From contig UZAE01013116.1 in NCBI GenBank assembly GCA_900617975.1, forward strand, positions 4,545 through 26,322: DNA of 21,778 nucleotides. The letters run 5' to 3'. The position numbers and the translations under genes are program-made. Shown here piece by piece: positions 9,701-18,898 of this stretch. Origin of the DNA: Rodentolepis nana (taxonomy: Eukaryota; Platyhelminthes; Cestoda; Cyclophyllidea; Hymenolepididae). Each line of letters begins with the position of its first letter. Position 1 is the first letter of the stretch. Under the pieces are notes generated by a model. That model was not told where the DNA came from and searched no databases. It was given only the letters and a program-made list of their open reading frames with translations.

Positions 9701-10256
9701 GTACTATTTGTTTGCGTAATACTTACTTAATCAATCCAGAATGACATCGACTTAGCGCTTTATTAATTTTACACCAGCAGGCAATTCTTGAATCTCACCG
9801 TGTACATCATTTCAACTTTAAAAGAGGCATTTATCTTACATTTTATTCTTCATTGAAATTTCAGGAGAATAGAGATTTGCACGAATTTGATAATCTCCTA
9901 TTACGATCAAAAGAACATTTCAAATTGGGCTATTTATCTTTTAAATGGCGAATGATAGTAAGAGTGAGTGGGGGGAAGTATTTTCATGTGATTTACAAGC
10001 CGAAAATTCAGCTAAAAGGATGAACAAAACACACGTTCTTGTAGTCATTAGCTAGAAGGTCTTACAATTCAGTTCTAACCATGTACGGTGCATCATCATT
10101 CATAATCATTAGTGATGACAATATAAATGTTACTATCGTAATTTCAATAATAATGAAAATAAAGGCTGAAATTAAAAAAAAGCAATTTTGCCAAGGAGGT
10201 ATATTTAAAAGTTAGCCATGTGTGTGCTTCTACCTTGCCACAACTAAAATCAGATT

Positions 10257-10272
10257 CTTGAAAATTTTCAAG
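10257..10272. repeat. Perfect 16-bp palindrome
   Basis: CTTGAAAATTTTCAAG is self-complementary without a spacer. No function can be inferred. Confidence 0.5.
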
Positions 10273-10433
10273 GAAATAAAAAAAGTAGTCAAAATCATTG
10301 CATTCGAACATATTCAGTTTTGTGTGTTTAAAGCTGAATGAAAGTGCGTAGGTGAGTAGACAATCGTTGTTTACTCTCTTTTTCATTTCTCCACTCTTTT
10401 GCAAGTAAAGTTTTAAACTAACTCACTAAAATC

Positions 10434-10465
10434 CACCCACCCACCCACTCCCCCACCCCCACCCT
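10434..10465. repeat. CCCA/CCCCA tract, minus-strand G-quadruplex candidate
   Basis: At least six C3-C5 runs separated by A or ACT. On the minus strand these are G3+ tracts with 1-3 nt loops. Confidence 0.8.
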
Positions 10466-10872
10466 TCCTAAGATAAAGTAAAAGCGCATCAAATATTCCA
10501 AACTGCTTTTAAATTCCTGAATTAGGAAGGAAATTAACAACTACCTCGTCTTATTGTTTGAGAAAATGATAGTTTGCTAGGTCACAAGTCAAGGGTTTGA
10601 AATCTAGGATGAGCGGAATGGCAAATCGCGATGGTTAAATCATTTATAATGCGAAACAAGAGAGTTGGCGCTTTACATCAGAGAACCTCTCTCTCCCCCT
10701 CCACGCATTCCATCCACTAAGAATGAGCTTTGACAGTTTTAGGTCCATTTTCGCTAGCAGGCAAAAACTATCTTTTTTTGGAAGATCAAATAATTTTAAT
10801 TAACTTTATTTACGGCGAGATAAATTAGATTGATGCATGATAAGGGGTTGGGATTGGGGTGGTGGACGAGGA

Positions 10873-10898
10873 GGGGGGGGGGGGGGGGGGGGGGGGGG
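10873..10898. repeat. G26 homopolymer
   Basis: Twenty-six consecutive G residues, then GGT triplets. This is the longest homopolymer in the window. Length is likely polymorphic and may be mis-sized by sequencing. Confidence 0.9.
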
Positions 10899-11733
10899 TG
10901 GTGGTGGTGAGGGTGGAAGATGGAGAGGAAGGTTTTAGTGTTAATAAAAAAATAGCAATAAATATTTATCTGACGAGATGGTTAACAGAAGAATAAAGGT
11001 GGTCAATAAAAAGGAAAATAAGATTATGAAAAAGCCAGTCGAGAATGACGAAAACGAATGTAAATAAATGAATAAATTTAAATAGAGGCATCATCATGAA
11101 GCATAGACTGAATCCATAGATTGAATCCATTTTGCTTAGGACTTCTGGAGAGCTGAGTAACGTTGACTCTCACTAGCCTTATAAAAGCTTAGGGTTCAAT
11201 GCGCTTAGAACTCAACAAGGAATTGCCATTAATCTATGTCATGGATTAAGGACATGATAATTTGTTGAGACCAAGTGCATATCAATTTCAACAAAAAGAA
11301 TGGCATGAATTTTGAGAATAGAAGATAACCAAAAGAATGTGCTAACGATAGACCTCCACTCGAAATGGTCTCGTTGAAGGGAGGACACTTTTTTTCATGG
11401 ATGTGACCCGCACGAACCGGAGATGAAACGTAAATGAACAAAAGGACCCGTGAAGATGGTTTTACCCGTTTTGGTGGTATAGTTTCGAATATTCCAGCTC
11501 CATCTACACCACGTGTTTCCACTTGAACTCAAATCAAAAAAGGGCCATATTTTCCAAAAGCACGCCATCAGAGGGGGTTGTTGTCTGCTAACATAGACTG
11601 GGCCATTGGAGACCTTTGAGGATAGGTAATATTTATTTATTATACTTCTAATGGCGGGCCATTTGATAGTTATCATTAGCCCTTTAGTTGACTTCGGGCT
11701 TCACAGAAAGGAGGAGGAAAACCAAAGCGACTA

Positions 11734-11813
11734 AAAGTCGAGAGTAGGGGCATAATAATGATTGACAGATGTGAAAGTCGAGAGTAGGGGCATAATAATG
11801 ATTGACAGATGTG
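11734..11813. repeat. 40-bp perfect tandem duplication inside element B
   Basis: Two back-to-back copies of a 40-bp unit beginning AAAGTCGAGAGTAGGGGCAT, at 11734-11773 and 11774-11813. The other element copies carry a single equivalent. Confidence 0.85.
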
Positions 11814-11907
11814 AAAGAGACAGACAGACAGACACAAAGGCAGAGAAAAGGTAAGGTGAGGTGAGTAATGTGGAAGGAGTCGAACAAGACATACAGTGGG
11901 GTGATGG

Positions 11908-12030
11908 TAGTTTGAAGTGAGAATTCTACTGCCGGTTAATAGACTTTTCTCATGGTAGTTTGAAGTCAACTGCCAGGTAATAGACTTTAGTTTGAAGTGA
12001 GAATTCTACTGCCGGTTAATAGACTTTTCT
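11908..12030. repeat. Three imperfect direct repeats inside element B
   Basis: Units starting TAGTTTGAAG at 11908, 11956 and 11988 each end in AATAGACTT. The first and third are nearly identical over about 43 bases; the middle one is shorter. Each unit carries one copy of the ribozyme P2 3' strand (GTCTATT read on the minus strand). Confidence 0.8.
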
Positions 12031-12081
12031 TGCCGTTTGAGTATACGTTGCCCAGGGTGCACCACGTGGAGTTAAGTCTAT
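12008..12081 (-). pseudogene. Truncated HDV-like ribozyme in element B
   Basis: Read on the minus strand, P2 (ATAGAC with GTCTAT), L3 (TCCACGT), the P1 3' strand (GCACCCT), GGGCAAC and the GC-A-rich J4/2 are all recognisable. The P1 5' strand including G1 is missing, and P4 has an A-for-T change (AAACG). Without P1 it cannot cleave. Confidence 0.65.
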
Positions 12082-12424
12082 TGAACTTAAATAAATTGAA
12101 CTCAAGAGAGAGGGAGAAAGAGAGAGAGGAACCTATTCAAGTGAGACAATACTACTGATAATGTCATTGGCAGAATTGAAGACAAGTTGGATTTACACTT
12201 CATCTTACTTCATAAGAAGGACTAAGGAGGCATGGCAATAAGGTGTAGCAGAAATGAAGGCTAAAAAGTGCGTCCTTAATTCATTTGTTGCGGCCGCTAC
12301 TTTGGGACTAAAAATAACTCGGATGATGATGATGGAGCTGATATTCCAGACGTGCTGCGACTGCTAAAGGGCGTGGTTGACTCTGGATTCTGCCGCTGTC
12401 TAACGTTAGGCTAAAATGGCGCAT

Positions 12425-12440
12425 AGAGAGAGAGAGAGAG
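12425..12440. repeat. (AG)8 microsatellite
   Basis: Eight uninterrupted AG units. Confidence 0.85.
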
Positions 12441-12543
12441 GCTACACAGTCCACGTACTTCGCTGATTCACCTATACACAAGTAAAGAGATCGATTTCAA
12501 GGGCCTGCAAAACACTCCCCTTCATGGAATTGTTACCCTGCGA

Positions 12544-12546
<3 letters not shown>

Positions 12547-12582
<36 letters not shown>
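12547..12582. repeat. (AC)18 microsatellite
   Basis: Eighteen uninterrupted AC units. The overlapping minus-strand frame with a Cys-Val run is a translation of this repeat. Confidence 0.9.
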
Positions 12583-12585
<3 letters not shown>

Positions 12586-13701
12586 GAACGCATTCTTTTC
12601 TACTTTTCCCTTGTCAATGTCATGAGTCAACTTATATTTATTCTGCTGCCTTTTGAAATAGGACACTTATTCTCCCCTATTTCCTCTGAAGAAAATTAGA
12701 GAATGAAAGCAGAAAGCAATTTAACTCGATTGGTGCTACATGGGCCGCACGTTTAGCAGACAAAAGAAACGAAACACAATAACATCATGTAAACGCAATT
12801 TGTAAAACTTTTGTTTATTGCAAGAAGGATTGAGCATGGACAATGAGTACTTATCGATTAATGGCATTGATCGTTTATAGACATCATAGGTCATTTTCCC
12901 TAAATTTTTCGGGTTAGCCTAAAGATCTAAAAGAAACGCTAACAACAACGGAGGTTCTCGGACTAAACACGTTGATGCAGCAATGCCAAGGACCCTAGAG
13001 GGAATAAATCTCACAGTTGTGATCTTATCTAGGTCACAATTGTTTACGAGAGCTGACGTCAAGCTCTTCCATTAATGGGTTTGGAAATTAAGTACTATCA
13101 CAGTTTTCATTTCTCCAGTCGTGATATCAACAGACGATGAAATTCTTTGTTAGTCAAGTCAGTATAAAACATGAAAAATATGCTTTGGATCAAATTAACT
13201 GGATCTGGGACCTATATGGGCCACGAAATTTGGAATTCAAAGGTACCAATAAACGAAAAATCGATTTTCCAATCGATGTCTTAAGAAAAGCTGGCATTTA
13301 CAAATACCAATAGATATCTGATTTTATTAGTTACTTCAAATGATAGGCTTTAGATGAGAAAGGAAGAATTAGGTGAGAGGATACCTGTAAATTAAGATGC
13401 AAAACGAGGAAGTTTTTCCTGATTCTTCAATCATTGAAATATCCCATTGCGCTGTCTAATTTTGTTCCAAACTTTGCCATTTCGAGTATAATTGAGAAAG
13501 GACCTGATTCAAGGATTCAGTGAATGCGTCAATTAATGCTTGTCCGCAATTTGAGACAGCAGGTTGCCAGACCGCTTGTGACACGGTTGCCTCAACAATA
13601 TCGGGAAGGTAGGTGTGCATTACTAAGCGTCGTCACTTCCGGTTTAAAAACAGTTAGAGAGTAAGTAGAGGAGTAGGAAAAACGCCTTGATACAAGGTAT
13701 T

Positions 13702-13714
13702 GGGGGGGGGGGGG
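13702..13714. repeat. G13 homopolymer
   Basis: Thirteen consecutive G residues in non-coding sequence. Confidence 0.9.
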
Positions 13715-14040
13715 ATCTCGATGCCCCGATTCTACCTTTCACCACTACTGAGCAAAAAATTGAATTTGTAGCCACAGGTAGGTGGGCGGGTAGGCGGATT
13801 GTGAAAGTTTATGTCAATTTTGACCAATTCACAAAGCATGGGCTTCTACCTAACCTGACGTTGTCAAGCATTTGCTACACTTAAGAGAAAAATATTCGAC
13901 GTAAGCGAGGAAGTGAAAAGAGTACTCCAACGAGTGTGAGGCTCAATAAGCGTATTATAGCAGCATGAATCATCCGGTAACTGTAACAAAGACAGTGCAG
14001 CATGCTTTGACTTCATCTTGCAACAAATGGCCTTCCTTAA

Positions 14041-14057
14041 CTCTCTCTCTCTCTCTC
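14041..14057. repeat. (CT)8 microsatellite
   Basis: An uninterrupted CT run of about eight units. Confidence 0.85.
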
Positions 14058-14314
14058 GCAACGCCAGGAGTGCAAACTTCGACTCTACGATGCACCACCT
14101 GCGAAAGGCGTGCAGCAGGCTCGCAATGATAAATAACTAAGATAAATTTAAACAAATTATTGTGCATGCATTTGCATTTGGGCACTTGCTTTTCGTAGAA
14201 AAAAAATATTTAAGGAAAACTTGATAGAAGATCAATCACTAAAAAGGAGTCGAATTCAGCGCGATTTTGCTGTATGGTGCTAGTTTTATTAATGAATGAT
14301 TAGACACAGTCAAT

Positions 14315-14812
14315 CTATCTTAGTGTGTCCGCCGTTAGACTAGCGCAGTTAAACGCGAACAGCTTTAAAACAACAACTGAAGTACAGATCCACGACCCAC
14401 TCCCAGCCAGGTCTGAGCAAAGACAGTCGCGGATTTCATCAGTGGACACCAACAAGTACCCAAAAGCGTAGTGCTGGCAACGAACAATAAGACTGACTTG
14501 TACGTGGGAATCGGGAGTCGTACAGGGAGCGAACAATTTGGTGGAGTTAAGCAAACAACTGAAAAAAACAGTAGTCCAGAAGACTGAACGTTGAGTATTA
14601 TCGAACGCGTTAATTGGAAGTGGAATTGGGTAGAGAAGGTGCAAGAACAGGAGCACACTAGGAAAAATACGAGGTAAAGGAAAGATGGACTGGCGCAGTG
14701 GAAACATGAGGAAACCGAGCGTCTGCACCGCTGGTCTTGTAGTCGAATTTTCGTTAGATTTTACAGGTGAAAACTGAGTTATCGAGAAACGAACGATTAC
14801 AATGTGCTTCAA
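14315..14812 (-). other. Long open frame of doubtful coding status (165 codons)
   Basis: One of the longest frames in the window, in a patch with more CpG than its surroundings. The translation is rich in Phe, Leu, Ser and Cys, as expected from reading the complement of a purine-rich strand, and shows no domain I know. The opposite strand has a 40-codon run with a Lys/Gln-rich segment, also unrecognised. It could be a decayed insertion, a UTR or a non-coding RNA exon. Confidence 0.2.
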
Positions 14813-15253
14813 AAATTAAGCAACCAAGCGCGTCAGATAGAATCAAATTAACAATAATAATAAATAAATAATAAATCAATAATCAAAATCCATGCCTTCT
14901 TTAAATAATTAAGAAACCACGGAAAAACCTTCATATTAATTATTGAATTTTGGAATCTCTAAACATTTTGAGTACCAGCCACTTTTCTCATTGTGGTTCA
15001 ATCTTGCTGTCTAATTGCAGAATTAATCGTGGAAGTATAGAGAGGTCAAAAAGGCGTGATGTCTAGAGCAACGACACGGTATCAAACGAGTTTCACAGCA
15101 AATTATTTTTGGAACTGGGTCGTACCAAGTTGGCGGCTAATGCTTGGGATCGTTAAGCTCATGATTCGTCTCTTGAAATACCAGCCAATTATGCTCGGAG
15201 CTTTTATTACGACTTTTGGATCATGACGACTAGAGTTCTACTACTTCAACTCG

Positions 15254-15269
15254 CTTCGACCTCCAGCAG
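15254..15269. repeat. Left target-site duplication of element C (weak)
   Basis: CTTCGACCTCCAGCAG resembles CTTGATACTCAGCAG at 15597-15611 with several differences. Its position, ending exactly before the element's first G, matches copies D and E, so I accept it as a degraded duplication. Confidence 0.4.
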
Positions 15270-15341
15270 GGGGTGTGCGATAGACCTACCTCCACGTGGT
15301 GTGCAATGGGCAACGTATACTCCTACGCAAATAACGTCTCT
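15270..15341 (+). pseudogene. Decayed HDV-like ribozyme, copy C
   Basis: The 5' strand GGGGTGT, P2 5' strand, P3, L3 and GGGCAAC are kept. The P1 3' strand reads TGCAAT instead of GCACCCT, breaking at least two G-C pairs next to the cleavage site. J4/2 and the P2 partner (GTCTCT) are also altered. Probably inactive. Confidence 0.6.
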
Positions 15342-15596
15342 AACCCAGCAGTTGACTCCAAACTACCATGGCCCGATTGTATGCCATATTCAGTCACATT
15401 CATAGTACTAACTTCACCTTATTCTCTGTTTTTGTGTCTATCTGTCCCTTCTACATCTGTGAAACACTCTACTCTTCCCCCCTCGACTTTTGTGCCTTTG
15501 ATGTTCCTCCTCCCCTCTGTGAAGTCCGATGTCAAATATAGGGCAAAATGATAACTATCAAAACGCCTGCCATTTGATAAAATAAATAAATAAATA
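15270..15596 (+). mobile_element. Retroelement copy C
   Basis: Full-length copy of about 327 bp: GGGGTGTGCGATAGACC start, pyrimidine-rich body, CTCTGTGAAGTCCGATGTCA block, CGCCTGCCATTTGATAAAAT end and an (AAAT)n tail. More diverged than D or E, including losses in the first ribozyme helix and the 3' stem-loop, so it is probably older. Confidence 0.8.
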
Positions 15597-15611
15597 CTTG
15601 ATACTCAGCAG

Positions 15612-17319
15612 CTTACAGACTTAACAGAGTGGAGGTGAGCGAGGTAAAAGTTTCAAGCTCACTGTGTTCGCTCATAGCGAATGCAGATGTTCAAGGCAAA
15701 AGCACTTTGTCAGCAGCCCTGAATCTCGGATATGTGTATTCAGCCAGAAACCCGGTGATCAAAAGATAAAACATTGACCCGGAGCATATAGATATGGCAG
15801 AGTGAAGTTGTACCCCCCCTACGAGAAAGCGATTGACTCGTCGTTCTCAAAACTCAAAGTAAAAAATGAACTCCGAGACCCCACCTGACCCCTCACTCAC
15901 GGTGTTCAAGCGAAATGTTAAAGTTAAAATTTGCAAAAAATAGCACATATTTGAAAGTGACGGATGATCAAATGATCCTATTTGCACATATTCAACCTTG
16001 AATATTAAAAATGTTCGAAATGCCTCTTTTTATTGATCTACTTTTTTATGGAATTGGCAAAAGAGGGAACAGACATTTTCATGGCATGACCTTGGCAATG
16101 TTTGACGACTCGCCTTCACCTTTAAACTACAAAGTTGGTGCTGGGAACTTTTGGGCATTTCTATATGCTGTTACAGTGTAGCCACCTGACAAATTGTGCA
16201 GACATAAAGAATACAGAAACAATGAAAACAGCATAGCCAATTACAAACTCATGTTTAGTCCAACTAGGATGATCTCCTGTGAAGGAAGACTTTAACCCAG
16301 TTTGGTAAATACTTAAACCCTCGACGAGTATTAACTTCAGGGGAATGTGTTCTCGCGATGTAGGAAGCACATACTTTTTGAAAAGGGATCCATCACAGGC
16401 CCTTCTGAGAAAAAAATTTGGAAGAACAGAAAATGGAAAATAATAATAACGGGGCTGAATAAGAACAGAATTTCGCTTAAACGCCGAGAAATATTGAAAC
16501 TCGAAAAGCTTCATACTTATTACTGAATAGATGTCAAGAAAATTGTTCCTCGTCATAATGAAGAGGTGGGGGGGGGGAGGGACGTGGAAGGGAGGCGTTT
16601 CACTAACTACGATGCATGTCCTCTTCTTCTTCTTCTCGGGGTTCAATTTCAATTATCTTATTTTGGTCCAAGAATTGGGTTTTAAAGTTGACATTCCAAG
16701 CAACTGGTGCTGAATGTAAACAGAATTAAAAAAGTTAAGTTACATCGAATAGAATTAAACTATTGAGGCCATTGCAATCCAATTAATGTCAAAGTTCACT
16801 GATTCATATTCAAGTTCCATCAGCCCCAAAGGTGAGAAATTAACATGCGATGAAATTTAGACCACATTGCTTTCGTTGTTGACCAATTAGAGAAGTTATT
16901 CCGTCATTTCGATGGGTTTGGTGCTAATTGAAAATGAGTACACCATGTTGGAGAAAAATGCAAATAAAAAACTTCATTTTCTACTTTTAACAAATATTAG
17001 ATATTCTTAAAATGGGCTATGTATTGCAAAGTCGTTGCTTTGCAGTAATTCGATTACTCATAAATGGATTATTCTACCTTACTACTGAATGAGGCAATTT
17101 GTAAACGATTTGGGCGGCTGATAATTCCCTAATAGTTCGTCTATTTCACTTGCTAAGAATAGATACTAGCGATAGAACAATAAGTGGGTCAAATTAGGAG
17201 GCCTACTCGAAGAGTTGTAAGTTCAAGCCCTGCATTATCAACTTCTGAGCTCAAAAATTTACACTGAATAGGTAAGGACACACAGTCAGGCAATTATTTA
17301 CAAAATTTCTAACCCTCAA
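15612..17319. other. Non-coding stretch, probable intron
   Basis: Unique-looking AT-rich sequence with a C-run near 15814, a G-rich patch at 16567-16580 and a short TTC run near 16621. The 163-codon minus-strand frame at 16161-16652 begins in low-complexity Lys and Pro runs and has no recognisable domain, so I treat it as chance. Confidence 0.5.
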
Positions 17320-17332
17320 TAATTCCAATTAT
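17320..17332. repeat. Left target-site duplication of element D
   Basis: TAATTCCAATTAT, a perfect 13-base match to 17655-17667. It ends directly before the first G of element D. Confidence 0.85.
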
Positions 17333-17404
17333 GGGGTGCGCGATAGACCTACCTCCACGTGGTGCACCCTGGGCAACGTATACTCATACGGCGAAAAAGT
17401 CCAT
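17333..17404 (+). ncRNA. HDV-like self-cleaving ribozyme, copy D
   Basis: Hand-folded nested double pseudoknot. P1: 17333-17339 GGGGTGC with 17364-17370 GCACCCT, seven pairs opening with G1-U, the wobble found at the HDV cleavage site. P2: 17343-17348 ATAGAC with 17399-17404 GTCCAT, one mismatch. P3: ACC (17351-17353) with GGT (17361-17363). L3: TCCACGT, whose C residues can form P1.1 with the GG at 17371-17372. P4: CGTAT (17377-17381) with ATACG (17386-17390). J4/2: GCGAAAA, with the putative catalytic C at 17392. GGGCAAC after P1 is the same as in the HDV ribozyme as I remember it. Cleavage 5' of G17333 would generate the element's exact 5' end. Confidence 0.8.
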
Positions 17405-17654
17405 TAACCGACAGTTGACTTCTCACTTCAAACTACCATCACCCCGCTCTATGTCATATTCCACTACTTTCACAGAACTCACCTCACCTTTTTTCTACCT
17501 TTGTGTCTGTTTCTTTTACATCTTTGAATCACTCTTCTGTTCCCCCTCCCCACCATCTCGACTTTTTTTCACTTTGATTTTCCTTCCCCTCTGTGAAGAC
17601 TGAAGTCAGCTAATGGGCTAATAATAACTATCATAACGCCTGTCATTTGATATG
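17333..17654 (+). mobile_element. Retroelement copy D, intact boundaries
   Basis: 322 bp between perfect 13-bp direct repeats. It starts at ribozyme G1, runs through the pyrimidine-rich body and the CTCTGTGAAG block, and ends CGCCTGTCATTTGATATG with almost no A-rich tail. It has no coding capacity for a reverse transcriptase, so it would depend on a LINE partner in trans. It lies in a presumed intron, antisense to the minus-strand gene. Confidence 0.85.
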
Positions 17655-17667
17655 TAATTCCAATTAT
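17655..17667. repeat. Right target-site duplication of element D
   Basis: A perfect 13-base partner of 17320-17332. Confidence 0.85.
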
Positions 17668-18232
17668 TTTCCCAATGGAAAAACTTCGTTTGGCCTAGAG
17701 TTTTTCTCCCTTTCATCTTGGTGGTTGGGGGCTTTTGTAAAGGGCAAGTAGGCATTACAAAATTGGTGACGCACAAGAGCAGTCGCGCTGAAAGACCGTT
17801 AAAAGACAATAAGAACTCTTAAAAGAAGCATTCCGAAGTTGACAACTGCAGTCGAGCACAAATAACAGTGAAATAGAAGGAAATTATCCAGAGAGGGAGA
17901 AAGTCTCCATTCGACTCTGACGGAGGAATTATCTCTTCCACCACCTCCCACTCCATCGGTCTTCGTGCAAATTTGGACCTAAATCAGCCACGAGTTACTT
18001 TTAAGTACAATAAAAAGGTGCTATTTCACATATGGGCTTCATGTATAAGCAGGATAGTGTAATTTACGCTACAAGCACTCCGATCGATCAAAGCTGCGGT
18101 GTTTAAAACTCCTTAAGAACTTAGATGTGGAAAAAACTCATTTGAGCTTAAAATAAATACTTGGCCAAGATGCGTTCTAGCTAAGTGAATACCCTCTTAG
18201 TTAACAAGTAGCTCCCAAGAGGAATTCCAGGA

Positions 18233-18321
18233 ATGTGTGTGTGCGTGCAAAGTAGCGAATGGCCACGAACTAGAGGAGGAGGAGGAGGAGGAGGAGGGGG
18301 AGGAGGAGGTGAGAGTGTTAG

Positions 18322-18355
<34 letters not shown>

Positions 18356-18362
18356 TGTGTGT
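18233..18362. repeat. Compound microsatellite: TG, GGA, CA, TG
   Basis: A short TG run (about 18234-18242), then GGA triplets (about 18273-18309), then (CA)15 (18323-18352) directly followed by TGTGTGTGT (18354-18362). The CA/TG junction is an inverted repeat able to fold back. The Gly-, Glu- and Ser-run frames over it are simple-repeat translations. Confidence 0.85.
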
Positions 18363-18819
18363 ATTTTTTTCTTCAACTCGAACGAACGCAAGCCACCATC
18401 GCTAGACGACAGAGCGCGGGAATAGGCTAAGGTGACATTTTCGCCCACATTTGATGGGGTGCTAAGTCTTCACCAGCTGATTTTGCAGCAACAGCGTTAG
18501 AAACAAAAAAAGCAGTTCCTTAATATTGATTGCTTAACATAAGCAAAGAAATTTTGCATATTAGGGGGGGGAGGGGGCAGGGGGTCATGTCTGTGGTAGT
18601 TGCTGTGTCTCACGAGGGGCGAACGACGTGAGGACGAATTTTTAAACCAGAAGGGAATATGTACTGTCATCAGCAATTTCTAATCTTGATGAGCGTTGAT
18701 GAGCGTAATTGTCGAATTATTAAAAAGAGGTTTTATTAACGAAACGAGAAAGCGTCATCTAATGCTCCAGTGGATAGAGCATTGCTTATAGAACCTCCCT
18801 CCTAGTACCAGCGGGAAAG

Positions 18820-18851
18820 TAACGTTAAAACAGTAAATTGTTTTAACGTTA
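18820..18851. repeat. Hairpin: 13-bp perfect stem, 6-nt loop
   Basis: TAACGTTAAAACA (18820-18832) and TGTTTTAACGTTA (18839-18851) are perfect reverse complements around GTAAAT. It lies about 45 bases into the intron after the PH-exon donor, where a pre-mRNA stem could affect donor use. That role is speculative. Confidence 0.55.
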
Positions 18852-18898
18852 ATACACACCTTTCGATTATTTAAGTGGTGTTTAACATGGGGACCCAC

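Larger units (their letters stand above)
9701..11627. other. Non-coding stretch between promoter and element B
   Basis: No credible exon on either strand. Contents: a 16-bp perfect palindrome at 10257-10272 (CTTGAAAATTTTCAAG), a CCCAC-type tract at 10434-10465, a 26-G homopolymer at 10873-10898 followed by GGT triplets, and a near-tandem repeat of TTGAATCCAT at about 11108-11130. Two overlapping minus-strand frames at 11229-11676 have no recognisable domain. Confidence 0.5.
11628..12081 (-). mobile_element. Retroelement copy B, 5'-truncated and internally duplicated
   Basis: Homologous to copies A, C, D and E in reverse orientation. The 3' side (low coordinates) keeps the stem-loop block AGCCCGAAGTCAACTAAAG and an AATAAATAAAT tail. 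The 5' side stops inside the ribozyme: the consensus GGGG start and P1 5' strand are absent, and unrelated sequence begins near 12081. 5' truncation is characteristic of incomplete target-primed reverse transcription. Two internal tandem duplications lengthen it: a 40-bp unit at 11734-11813, and three partial repeats starting at 11908, 11956 and 11988. I could not find a clear target-site duplication. Confidence 0.75.
12082..15253. other. Non-coding stretch, probable intron
   Basis: No splice-bounded exon recognised. Holds a GA-rich patch near 12104-12128, (GA)8 at 12425-12440, (AC)18 at 12547-12582, G13 at 13702-13714, (CT)8 at 14041-14057, and a CpG-richer patch at about 14310-14800 with a long minus-strand open frame listed separately. 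Confidence 0.5.
17668..18898. other. Intron sequence 3' of the PH exon (minus strand)
   Basis: Begins (on the minus strand) at the donor GTGGGT, 18898 downward. No further exon of the RasGAP-like gene recognised. Holds a 13-bp-stem hairpin at 18820-18851, a tRNA-like fragment near 18761-18800, a G-rich patch at 18564-18583, a short tandem repeat TTGATGAGCG near 18687-18706, and the compound microsatellite at 18233-18362. Confidence 0.5.

Noticed and set aside
11229..11676. Two overlapping minus-strand frames that could be a frameshifted gene
   Set aside because: Neither frame nor the opposite strand shows a known motif, and there are no good splice signals. Kept as non-coding.
11734..11813. 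40-bp repeat pair resembling a small CRISPR-like array
   Set aside because: The two units are directly adjacent with no spacer and lie inside a retroelement copy; this is a simple tandem duplication.
14691..14760. TGGCGCAGTGG, a perfect A-box match that also recalls the start of U4 snRNA or initiator tRNA
   Set aside because: The following sequence does not form tRNA arms, no B-box lies at the right distance, and the resemblance to U4 needs a ~10-nt gap and ends quickly. Treated as coincidence.
16161..16652. 163-codon minus-strand open frame
   Set aside because: Starts with Lys and Pro runs from low-complexity DNA, has no domain, no clear splice sites and no similarity I recognise; likely chance.
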